Below, piece after piece: positions 1 through 8,137 of a stretch of DNA of 9,840 nt (position 1 is its first letter; every line of letters begins with the position of its first letter). The DNA comes from CAYLNK01 sp964384675 (GTDB lineage: Bacteria; Acidobacteriota; Thermoanaerobaculia; UBA5066). The notes beneath the pieces were generated by a model that worked only from the letters and a program-made list of their open reading frames with translations, ran no database searches and was not told the origin of the DNA. The translations under genes and the position numbers were made by a program. The DNA is taken from assembly GCA_964384675.1 (NCBI GenBank), contig CAYLNK010000264.1, positions 1 through 9,840 on the forward strand, read 5' to 3'.

Positions 1-1
1 C

Positions 2-1213
2 CCGGCCTCGGACCGGCGTCGGTGGCGACTCCTCGCGGCCGGGGCGCTGGCGCTGGCCGTGTCCCTCCCGGCCGTCTTCGTCACGGCCGGCGCGGCGGCC
101 GCGCTCCTGGTCACCGCGGAGGTCCGGAGCCGGATCGGGCGCGGGCGCCTCGCGCTCGCCGGCGCGGCCTGGGCCGCGTCCTTCGGGCTCGTCTACACGC
201 TCTCGTACCGGCACGCGGCCCGGCACGAGTACTTCACCCGGTTCTGGGAAGGCCGCTTCCTGCGTCCCTGGAACGACGGGGGGCGACGGTCGGTCGAGGC
301 GCTCGGCCAGGTCCTCTCCGACCTCCTGGACGGACGTCCGCGGGCCTTCGGCGGGACGCTGACCCTGGGTCTCGCCGCCGTCGCGCTCGCGGGGCTCGTC
401 GCGGTCCGTCGGCGGAGGGGCGCTGGGTTGACGGTCCTCCTCGCGGTCCCGACCGGGGCGGTGGCCGTCGCGTCGCTGCTCGGCCTCTACCCGATCGCGT
501 CCCGCCTCCTCGTGTTCGTGGCGCCGCTCTGGCTTCTCCTCCTGGCCGAGGGCGTCTCCCTGGCGTCGACGAAGCTGCCGGGGCGCCGCACCCCGCTCCT
601 CGCCCTGGCTCTGATCGGCGTCCTCGCGCCGTATCGACCGGTGCTGCGCCAGCTGCGCGATCTCGCCGACCCGAGCCAGGAGGAGGACGCGGGCCGCCTG
701 CTCGCGCGGATGCGGGAGCGCCGGACGTCCGGTCAGCCGGTCTACCTCTTCTCCCGCGCCGTTCCGCCCTGGGTCTACTACACGACGGACTGGGGCGCGC
801 CCGACCTCCGCCGGCACCGGTGGTACGCGGACCTGACGTCCTCGACGGGGCGGGCCTTCTACAACGCGCCGTCGCGCGGCCGCCCGGTGACGGCGGAGGA
901 GGCCGGCGGCCTGACGTACGCGGGACCCGGCGGCCTCGAGCTGCTCGGGCTGCCGACCGGGCTCGCGATCCGGGCGGGCCGCTCGATCGGGCACCTGCGT
1001 CCCGACCCGGGCTGGGCCGAGGTGGAGGCCGCGCGGATTCACGACGTCGCGCGACCCGACGTCTGGCTCTTCCTCAGCCACTTCTTCGAGTGCCCGGCGC
1101 AGGCCGAGGAGCTCCTCCGCGCGGTCGAGGAGCGGGGCGGGCGGGTCCGGGAGAGGCTCGAGAGCCCGAGGACGCGCCTCCTCCTCCTGCGCTTCGGGCC
1201 GACGGTCCGATGA
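2..1213 (+). CDS. GT-C family membrane glycosyltransferase, C-terminal part (5' end outside window)
   Basis: The frame is open from the first bases, so the GTG at 59 is not a real start. The product aligns with the gene at 8134 in this window: HEYFTRFWEGR here against HEYFQRFFESR there, then a shared YTTDW, FFNAP/FYNAP, LVGLPTG/LLGLPTG and VWLFFS/VWLFLS. Matching H75 of the visible part to H224 of that paralog suggests about 150 N-terminal residues lie off the left edge, including the catalytic acidic loop expected in GT-C enzymes. The visible 403 residues hold about five or six hydrophobic segments (roughly 10-41, 50-69, 116-135, 143-163, 168-188 and 198-212), then a soluble C-terminal domain of about 190 residues, probably periplasmic. 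By family, such enzymes move a sugar from a lipid-phosphate donor to an acceptor on the outer face of the inner membrane. Donor and acceptor are unknown. Its stop overlaps the next start (ATGA), so the two are probably coupled in translation. Confidence 0.8.
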   Translation, partial: PASDRRRWRLLAAGALALAVSLPAVFVTAGAAAALLVTAEVRSRIGRGRLALAGAAWAASFGLVYTLSYRHAARHEYFTRFWEGRFLRPWNDGGRRSVEALGQVLSDLLDGRPRAFGGTLTLGLAAVALAGLVAVRRRRGAGLTVLLAVPTGAVAVASLLGLYPIASRLLVFVAPLWLLLLAEGVSLASTKLPGRRTPLLALALIGVLAPYRPVLRQLRDLADPSQEEDAGRLLARMRERRTSGQPVYLFSRAVPPWVYYTTDWGAPDLRRHRWYADLTSSTGRAFYNAPSRGRPVTAEEAGGLTYAGPGGLELLGLPTGLAIRAGRSIGHLRPDPGWAEVEAARIHDVARPDVWLFLSHFFECPAQAEELLRAVEERGGRVRERLESPRTRLLLLRFGPTVR

Positions 1214-2343
1214 GCCTCGGCGAGCCGGTCCTCCCCCTGCTCCTCCTCGGGGCGGCGCTCTCCTTCGCGCTCGCGCTCGGGGCCCCGCGGGCGCGGCCTG
1301 TCGCGGTGGCCCTCGGCTCGATCCTGATCACTCTCGCCGTCCTCGAGGCGGCCGCGGCGGCGGCGTGGCGCCGCGACCTGGCCCGCAGCCAGCGGAAGGG
1401 GGGAGACCCGAGCGCTCCCGTCGGACTGATGGTCACGCGAGGTCCCGCCGGCCTCGACCCGTCGGGACGGTGTCCGGACCGCAGGCTCGGCTGGCGCTAC
1501 GCGCCGGACGTCGAGATCACCGATCGCGGCTTCACCGGTCCGCCCGGGCGCGGAGCCTGGATCGACACCTGCTACACGATCGGGCCGCTCGGGTGGAGGC
1601 TCAACGCCGTTCCGGCGCTCCCCGGCGCTCCCGTCGCGCTCTTCTTCGGCGACTCGTTCCAGTACGGACTCCGCGTGGGGGACGCCGAGACCGTCGCGTC
1701 GCGCTTCGTGGAGCGCTCCCGGGGACGGTGGGACGGCCTCAACCTGGCCGTCTCGGGGTGGGGCCCGCACCAGACCGTCGCGCTCCTCGAGCACCGCATC
1801 GAGGAGGCGCCGCTCCGGGGACGGCGTGCCTCGTTCGGCGTCTACCTCAGCCTCTTCGACCCCGAGCGGCCCGTCGGCGCGCTCGGCTGGGGCCGCAGCG
1901 GACCACGCTTCGAGCTGGTGGACGGCGCGCTCCGGCAGCGCGGGAACCTGGAGGACGACGGGGCGATCGCGTCGGCGCTCCGCCGATCGAGGCTCTTCGG
2001 CCGGCTGGCCCGCGCGTTCCACACGGCCCGGGCCGAGGACGCGCTGTACGAGGCCCTCCTGGTGAGGGCCCGGGACCTCTTCGTGGAGCGGTACCGGGCG
2101 CCGTTCGTCGTGGTCCTGTGCGGACGCGGACCCTCCCGCGGCCGGCTCGGCCGGCTCGTCGTCCGGCTCGGCGCCCGCGGGGTGAGGGCCGTCGTCTGGG
2201 AGGACCTGCTGCCTCGCTACCGGCAGCGCCTTCGCGAGTACCACGTCCCCGGCGACCTCCACCCGTCGGCTCTCGCCAACGTGGAGGTCGCCGAGTGGCT
2301 GCTCCGCGAAGCCGGGGACCCCGCGAGCCGGGGCCCGGACTGA
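1210..2343 (+). CDS. Membrane-anchored SGNH/GDSL-like hydrolase or acyltransferase
   Basis: The ATG at 1210 overlaps the upstream stop as ATGA; no strong ribosome site precedes it, which fits coupling. The 377-residue product starts with two hydrophobic segments (about 4-22 and 27-47), so it is probably an inner-membrane protein with its main domain outside. The SGNH signatures are: block I FFGDSF with nucleophile candidate Ser149; block II NLAVSGWGPHQT at 178-189; and a C-terminal GDLHPSALAN with Asp349 and His351 as the remaining triad candidates. The expected block III Asn is not visible; the equivalent strand reads YLSLFDPERP. SGNH proteins are esterases or O-acyl (often O-acetyl) transferases and esterases of polysaccharides. 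Next to a GT-C enzyme, a role in acylating or deacylating a surface glycan is plausible, but this is inference. The fold call is fairly firm and the activity is open. Confidence 0.72.
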   Translation: MSLGEPVLPLLLLGAALSFALALGAPRARPVAVALGSILITLAVLEAAAAAAWRRDLARSQRKGGDPSAPVGLMVTRGPAGLDPSGRCPDRRLGWRYAPDVEITDRGFTGPPGRGAWIDTCYTIGPLGWRLNAVPALPGAPVALFFGDSFQYGLRVGDAETVASRFVERSRGRWDGLNLAVSGWGPHQTVALLEHRIEEAPLRGRRASFGVYLSLFDPERPVGALGWGRSGPRFELVDGALRQRGNLEDDGAIASALRRSRLFGRLARAFHTARAEDALYEALLVRARDLFVERYRAPFVVVLCGRGPSRGRLGRLVVRLGARGVRAVVWEDLLPRYRQRLREYHVPGDLHPSALANVEVAEWLLREAGDPASRGPD

Positions 2344-2346
2344 GCG

Positions 2347-3654
<1,308 letters not shown>

Positions 3655-3659
3655 CCGTG

Positions 3660-3664
3660 CCTCC
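3660..3664 (-). promoter_or_regulatory. Ribosome binding site of icd
   Basis: GGAGG on the minus strand stands 5 bases before the ATG at 3654. It decides between that ATG and the in-frame TTG at 3666. It is the clearest Shine-Dalgarno site in the window, which suits a strongly translated central-metabolism gene. Confidence 0.75.
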
Positions 3665-3688
3665 AAGCAATCGATTCCGGGCGGCCGG

Positions 3689-3697
3689 ATCCTAGCA
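3689..3697 (-). promoter_or_regulatory. Possible extended -10 element ahead of icd
   Basis: The aceK-icd gap (3655-3731) contains TGCTAGGAT on the minus strand, which fits the extended -10 pattern TGnTAnnnT. It would start transcription about 28 bases before the icd ATG. No recognisable -35 box lies 17 bases upstream. If real, icd has its own promoter in addition to read-through from aceK, which would let the enzyme be made in excess of its kinase. Promoter consensus for this organism is unknown. Confidence 0.22.
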
Positions 3698-3731
3698 GTC
3701 CGATACCGGGGACCGGACCGGTGCTAACGCA

Positions 3732-5447
3732 TCATGCCGGGGGCGGGATCCGCCTCTCCGGACGGTACGGATAGAGCTCCAGGATGTCCCCGGCGGCGAG
3801 GTGGGCCTGCATGTCGCGCCAGAAGCCGGGGCGCAGAAGGTCGCCGTGCGCGGCCAGGAAATCGGGCTTCAGCTCGCGCGGCACGCCGAGGAAGACGAGG
3901 AACTCCTCGGGGAAGATGTCGTTCGGCCCGACGTAGTACCACGGCTCGTCGCGCATCTCGTCCTCGGCGTACCGCGCCTCGGGCAGGTCGCGGAAGACGC
4001 AGTCGGTGAGGAGCGCCAGCTCGTCGTAGTCGTAGAAGACGACGCGCCCGTGCCGCGTCACGCCGAAGTTCTTCAGGAGGACGTCGCCCGGGAAGACGTT
4101 GGTGGCGGCGAGGTCGCGGATCGCCTGCCCGAAGTCGACGATCGCGCGCCGCGCGTCGTCGTGCGGCGTGCTCCGGAGGTAGAGGTTGAGCGGCACCAGG
4201 CGCCGTTCGGTGTAGCAGTGGCGGAGGACGACGCGGTCCTCGGTGATCTCGACGTTCAGGCGCGCCGTCTCCTGCAGCTCCTGGATCACCTCGGGGGAGA
4301 AGCGGCTCCGGTCGAAGGTGAGGTGCTCGAACTCCTGGGCGTCGACGAGGCGCCCCGCCCGGTCGTGCGTGAAGACGAGCCGGTACTTGGAGGCCACCTC
4401 CTCGCGGGTGGTCGACTTGGGCTCCGGGAAGCGGTCGCGGATCACCTTCACGATCAGGTCGTAGGAGGACAGCACGAAGACCGCCATCACCATTCCTCGA
4501 TCGCCCGGCGCCGTCTCGAAGCGGCCGCCGGAGGTGCGGATGTGGGCGAGGAGGTCGCGGTACAGCACGGTCTTCCCGTGCTTGTTCTGTCCGATCGAGT
4601 TGTACAGCTCGTTGACCGGCTTGCGCGGCATCAGCTTCTTGAGGAACCCGACCAGCTCCGAGGGCCGGGCGCACTCGACGTGGAAGTACGAGCGCGTGAA
4701 GCTGAAGACGATGCTCGCCTCCTCCTCCGACGGGAGGACGGCGTCGATCGCGATGCCGGCGGGCTCGTGGAGGAGGCAGAGGACCAGGGGGAGCCACGTC
4801 TCGCCGTCGCCCGCCCGGCCCACCACGTAGGCGGCCTTGTTCCGGAAGAACGGGCGGTTCGCGAGCTCGATCCGGAGGAGCCCCGGAGCGCCCGGCAGCG
4901 CGGCGAGCTCGCGCTCGACCTCGGTGGCGGCGGCCGCGGCATCCCGCGGGAGGGAGCGCCACGGGGCCCGCAGGCCGAGCCCGAGGAGCGCGTCGCGGAT
5001 GAGCTCCTCGGACGTCCCGTGCCGCCGGTGACGGGCGATCAGGCCGTCCCCGGGCTCCGGCAGGGGGGCCGGGTCCGTCCTCACGAACTCGATCTCGGGG
5101 TCGATGCCGACCGTCGAGAAGAGGCGCCGCGTCACGGAGTTGAAGAAGGTCTCCGCGAGGTCGCGGTCGTCGCGCCCGTCCTCCAGCTCGAGGAAGGCCG
5201 ACTTGAGCCCCCGCCACGTTTCCCGGTCCCGGAGGGCGGGGCCCAGACAGCTCTCCATTCGCGAGAGGGCCTGCGTCACGACCCGGCTGTAGAGGCCGAG
5301 GCGGTCGCGTGCGTCGGCCTGCACCCCCCGCCAGTCGCGGGCCTCGAACCGCGCCCGGGCGCGGCGGGTGATCGCATCGAAGGCGCCCCGGTATTCGTCG
5401 AAGGCGTCGATCACGAGGGCGGCGCCGCGTCGGGCCAGATCGCTCAT
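3732..5447 (-). CDS. aceK: Isocitrate dehydrogenase kinase/phosphatase
   Basis: This bifunctional enzyme phosphorylates Icd on its active-site serine, shutting it off and sending isocitrate to the glyoxylate bypass, and also removes the phosphate. The 571-residue product is collinear with E. coli AceK (578) almost end to end. The signature stretches are YFHVECARPSELV (254-266), NSIGQNKHGKT (283-293), the ATP-loop APGDRGMVM (313-321), and FPGDVLLKNFGV (452-463) followed by VVFYDYDEL. With a constant offset of 2 from E. coli numbering, the key residues are all present: Lys334 (ATP), Asp369 (needed for phosphatase), Asp455 (catalytic), Lys459, Asn460, Asp473 and Asp475. The ATG at 5447 matches the E. 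coli N terminus (LVIDAFDEYRGAF), though no strong ribosome site precedes it. It lies 77 bases upstream of icd on the same strand, so an aceK-icd operon is likely. No aceA or aceB is in the window. Confidence 0.96.
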   Translation of the reverse strand: MSDLARRGAALVIDAFDEYRGAFDAITRRARARFEARDWRGVQADARDRLGLYSRVVTQALSRMESCLGPALRDRETWRGLKSAFLELEDGRDDRDLAETFFNSVTRRLFSTVGIDPEIEFVRTDPAPLPEPGDGLIARHRRHGTSEELIRDALLGLGLRAPWRSLPRDAAAAATEVERELAALPGAPGLLRIELANRPFFRNKAAYVVGRAGDGETWLPLVLCLLHEPAGIAIDAVLPSEEEASIVFSFTRSYFHVECARPSELVGFLKKLMPRKPVNELYNSIGQNKHGKTVLYRDLLAHIRTSGGRFETAPGDRGMVMAVFVLSSYDLIVKVIRDRFPEPKSTTREEVASKYRLVFTHDRAGRLVDAQEFEHLTFDRSRFSPEVIQELQETARLNVEITEDRVVLRHCYTERRLVPLNLYLRSTPHDDARRAIVDFGQAIRDLAATNVFPGDVLLKNFGVTRHGRVVFYDYDELALLTDCVFRDLPEARYAEDEMRDEPWYYVGPNDIFPEEFLVFLGVPRELKPDFLAAHGDLLRPGFWRDMQAHLAAGDILELYPYRPERRIPPPA

Positions 5448-5518
5448 CCAGGGATGCTACCCGCGTGCCCGCGGGCGGAGGCGATGCTACCCTCGGCCAG
5501 CGGAGGCGAGCGGTCGGA
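5448..5518. promoter_or_regulatory. Divergent promoter region between aceK and the lipoprotein gene
   Basis: Only about 71 bases separate the aceK ATG from the proposed TTG start of the plus-strand lipoprotein gene, so both promoters must lie here or inside the flanking genes. The second copy of a 10-base repeat (5483-5492) reads TGCTACCCT when extended by one base, which resembles an extended -10 and would start transcription near 5500, after the upstream GTG at 5465. GGAGG at 5502-5506 is a possible ribosome site, 12 bases before the TTG, longer than ideal. No clear -35 box is seen. Confidence 0.35.
5453..5492. repeat. Direct repeat GATGCTACCC, two copies 30 bp apart
   Basis: Perfect 10-base copies lie at 5453-5462 and 5483-5492, start to start 30 bases, close to three helical turns, in the divergent aceK/lipoprotein intergenic region. 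Such phasing suits a regulator binding the same DNA face twice. Alternatively the copies are promoter elements: read on the minus strand, each contains TAGCAT, a partial -10 match, though the copy at 5453 would sit very close to the aceK start. Confidence 0.5.
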
Positions 5519-8137
5519 TTGGGGGGGAGAGGACTCATTCGGGCCGCCATCGCGGCCTGCCTGCTCGCGTCCGGCTGCGCCCGGCCGATCCGGGAGCGGA
5601 TCGTCGTCCGCCTGATCCCCGAAGATCCCCAGGGCTTCTTCGACCCCGACGACCTGTACGCCCTGGAGCCCACCTATCGAGCGGACGTGCCGTTCACGGC
5701 GGTGCGTCCCTCCGCCCGGGGCGGCGTCGCCTGGGACGTCGAGCTGCGCGGCGACCTGGCCCCGATCGACGCCGCCACCGTCGACGTCCTCGAGGTCCGC
5801 ATGCCGGGTCCTGCCGGAGTGGGTCTCTACTGGGCGCCGGCCGGAGCGCGTTTCACGGAGGCGCGAAACGCCAGGACCGAGGCGCGGGACCCGTCCGAGC
5901 CGCACCGCTACGTGGTCAGCCGTTCTCCGCAGTGGGCCGGGACGGTGTCGCGGCTGAGCTTCCTCTGGCGCTTCCAGCCGCAGATCCCTCCCCCGCCGGT
6001 CGTTGCCATTCGCGGGTTCCGGAGACGCTACGTCCCCGACCGTCTGGCGGAGGCGGTCGCGCGAGCGCACCGGGTGACCCTGCTGGACGACACGCGGCCG
6101 GCGCTGCTCGCGCCCGCGGGACTCCCCGTGGAGCGAAAGCTGGTGGTCCCGCCCGGCTCGCGGCTGGAGCTGGACTACGCCGTCCTGTCGCGCGGCACGG
6201 GCCCCGTCGCGTTCGCGGTCTCCGTCATCGGCTCCGCGGGACGGCCGAGGACCGTGCTCGAGAAGACCATCAAGAGCTCGGCCAGCTCGGAGTGGCGGAG
6301 CGCCACGGTCGACCTGCGGCCGTTCGCGGGCAGGTCGGTCACCCTGAGGCTGGAGACCGGGGGCGCGCCGTCCGCGGACGGCCTTCCCGCGATCGCGGTC
6401 TGGGGCAACCCCCGGATCCTCGCGGCGGATCCGGGCCCCCTCCGCCCCAGCGTCGTCCTCGTCTCGATCGACACCCTGCGCGCCGACCGCTTGTCGCTGT
6501 ACGGGTACGGGCGCCCGACGTCTCCCCGGATCGACGCGTGGGCCCGGCGGCGTGGCGTCACGTTCCGGGACGCCGTGGCCCAGGCGCCCTGGACGCTGCC
6601 GTCGCACACCTCGATGTTCACGGGGCTCGACGCCGTGCACCACGGGGTGAACCACCTCGGCCCGGTCCCGCCGTCGCTCCGGCTGATGGCGGAGGACCTG
6701 CGCGAGGCCGGCTACGAGACCCTGGCGGCCACGGGGGACGGCTGGCTGAACGTGCGGTTCGGGTTCGTCCAGGGATTCGACGTCTATCGGGCCCGCAAGG
6801 CCTGGGTGTCCGAGCTGCACGAGAACCTGGAGTGGGCGATCGAGCGGGTCGGGGCGCTGGCACGGCGGCCGTTCTTCCTGTTCTTCCACACCTACGAGGT
6901 CCACGCCCCGCACGTGGCGCGCCGGCCCTATTACGAGCGCGTGCTGGGCAAGGAAGAGACGGGAGATCCGTACCTCCGCGTCGGGACACGCTGGGAGAAC
7001 GGAGGCGCGAGCCCGGACGGCCTGCCGGGCCGGCAGAGCTTCCTGCGTCTGACGAGCACCGGGAAGATCGACGACGTGCTGCCCTCCGCCCGAGCCCACG
7101 AGGTGAGCGCCCTCTACGACAGCGGCGTCGCCTACACCGACGAGCGGGTGGGCAGGCTCCTCGCCGCGCTCGAGCCGATCCGGGGCGAGACCCTCGTCGT
7201 CCTCACGTCGGACCACGGCGAGTCGCTCGGGGAGGGAGGGCGCGTCGCCCACGGCTACCTCACCGAGGAGAACCTCCGGGTCCCCCTCGTCTTCGCCTTT
7301 CCCGACGGTCTGGCCGCCGGCCGCTTCATCGAGTCCCAGGTCCGGTCGATCGACATCTACCCCACGGTGCTCGAGCGGGCGGGTCTCCCGGCCGCGGCGG
7401 GGATCGACGGGACCTCGCTGATGGGGCTCGTGCGGGGGGGGGCCGCGCGGGTCCCGAGCGAGGCGTGGTCGTACGCGGCGGGCGGCGCCTTCGGGCTGGC
7501 GCTGAGGGTGGACGGCCGCTTCAAGTACCGGCTCAACGACACCGTCGTCGCGCCGGCGCGCGGTGCCGAGGGTCTCTACGTGGTGGACGGCGCGCCCGCA
7601 GATCGCCGTCCGGTGAGCGCTCCCGTGGAGCGGCTGGCCGGCCTCCGGGAGAGGGCCGAGCAGCATCTCGCTCGCGGGTCGGGGCTCTGGATCGAGCTCT
7701 CGAACGGCGAAGACCGGCCGCTCGAGATCCGTCTGCGCGGGGAGGCGGTCGTCCCGAACCAGACGAAGTCTCCGGACACGACGTCCCGGGCCACCGTGTC
7801 GGTTCGGCAGGGGGCCCTCGACGTGGTCGTTCCTCCCGGCACCCGGTACCGGCTGCTGCTGGAGGAGCCCGCTGGTGAGTCGCTCGGGATGTCGGGCGGC
7901 TTCACCGGCGGAGCCCGGTTCGCGGAGACGCTGAGTCTCGCCCCGCCGAGGACGACGGGGACGGTCGCGCTCGAAGGGGGACGGTTCGCGGCGGTCTGGG
8001 GTCCGGGGCGCCCGGCGTCGCCCGCGACCGGCGCGCGGATCGCCTGGAGCGGCCCCGAGCGACACGCTCCGGGGAGCGCGCCCACGGCCGACCCGGCGCT
8101 CCGGGAGCAGCTTCGGGCGCTGGGGTATCTGCAGTGA
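5519..8137 (+). CDS. Lipoprotein with alkaline-phosphatase/sulfatase superfamily domain, Thr at the nucleophile position
   Basis: The start is uncertain: TTG 5519 gives a compact lipoprotein signal with lipobox LASGC (Cys20), while GTG 5465 in the same frame gives an 18-residue longer signal. From TTG the product has 872 residues. After Cys20 come two probable beta-sandwich regions (about 30-175 and 190-305); the second has a W..ATVDLRPFAGR pattern like carbohydrate-binding jelly rolls. The superfamily domain begins at VVLVSIDTLRADR (Asp318, metal). The nucleophile motif reads PWTLPSHTSMFTG, so Thr359 sits where formylglycine sulfatases have Cys or Ser in C/S-x-P-x-R, and His363 replaces the Arg. 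Further metal or site residues are DHGE (565-568) and His578. A beta-rich tail ends in LREQLRALGYLQ. By family it could be a phospho- or sulfo-ester hydrolase or phosphotransferase at the outer or inner membrane surface; the substrate is unknown. A run of nine G (7434-7442) lies in the gene. Its stop overlaps the next start. Confidence 0.82.
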   Translation: MGGRGLIRAAIAACLLASGCARPIRERIVVRLIPEDPQGFFDPDDLYALEPTYRADVPFTAVRPSARGGVAWDVELRGDLAPIDAATVDVLEVRMPGPAGVGLYWAPAGARFTEARNARTEARDPSEPHRYVVSRSPQWAGTVSRLSFLWRFQPQIPPPPVVAIRGFRRRYVPDRLAEAVARAHRVTLLDDTRPALLAPAGLPVERKLVVPPGSRLELDYAVLSRGTGPVAFAVSVIGSAGRPRTVLEKTIKSSASSEWRSATVDLRPFAGRSVTLRLETGGAPSADGLPAIAVWGNPRILAADPGPLRPSVVLVSIDTLRADRLSLYGYGRPTSPRIDAWARRRGVTFRDAVAQAPWTLPSHTSMFTGLDAVHHGVNHLGPVPPSLRLMAEDLREAGYETLAATGDGWLNVRFGFVQGFDVYRARKAWVSELHENLEWAIERVGALARRPFFLFFHTYEVHAPHVARRPYYERVLGKEETGDPYLRVGTRWENGGASPDGLPGRQSFLRLTSTGKIDDVLPSARAHEVSALYDSGVAYTDERVGRLLAALEPIRGETLVVLTSDHGESLGEGGRVAHGYLTEENLRVPLVFAFPDGLAAGRFIESQVRSIDIYPTVLERAGLPAAAGIDGTSLMGLVRGGAARVPSEAWSYAAGGAFGLALRVDGRFKYRLNDTVVAPARGAEGLYVVDGAPADRRPVSAPVERLAGLRERAEQHLARGSGLWIELSNGEDRPLEIRLRGEAVVPNQTKSPDTTSRATVSVRQGALDVVVPPGTRYRLLLEEPAGESLGMSGGFTGGARFAETLSLAPPRTTGTVALEGGRFAAVWGPGRPASPATGARIAWSGPERHAPGSAPTADPALREQLRALGYLQ
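7434..7442 (+). repeat. Run of nine G inside the lipoprotein gene
   Basis: A 9-base G homopolymer encodes part of VRGGAARV, downstream of the DHGE motif. A one-base slip would shift frame and remove the C-terminal beta domain and tail. As read, the frame continues intact on both sides, so there is no sign of an error here. Confidence 0.6.

Noticed and set aside
59..61. GTG as a start codon for the left-edge glycosyltransferase
   Set aside because: The same frame is open to base 2, and residues before the GTG (RRRWRLLAAGALAL) continue the alignment with the paralog, so the gene starts outside the window.
2319..2333. GC hairpin CCCCG-cgagc-CGGGG as terminator of the SGNH gene
   Set aside because: It is a 5-bp stem inside the coding region with no T tract; such stems are expected by chance at this base composition.
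3664..3666. TTG start for icd giving four more residues
   Set aside because: The GGAGG ribosome site would lie at and just after this TTG, while it is ideally placed for the ATG at 3654.
3801..5615. Plus-strand open frame of 604 codons opposite aceK
   Set aside because: It is the antisense shadow of aceK, which is conserved end to end with all key residues. The translation has repetitive E/V/R/L composition and no motif.
6461..7252. Annotation as a formylglycine-dependent sulfatase
   Set aside because: The Cys/Ser of C/S-x-P-x-R is Thr and the Arg is His; no formylglycine-generating enzyme or anaerobic maturase is seen nearby.
5368..7878. Plus-strand open frame of 836 codons in another frame over the lipoprotein gene
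   Set aside because: Its Arg/Pro/Gly-rich translation has no signal or motif. The frame with lipobox, TLPSH and DHGE motifs is the real one.
5444..8065. Minus-strand open frame of 873 codons opposite the lipoprotein gene
   Set aside because: It is rich in Arg, Pro, Gly, Asp and Glu with no recognisable domain, and it mirrors a well-supported plus-strand gene. In DNA this GC-rich, stop codons are rare in shadow frames.
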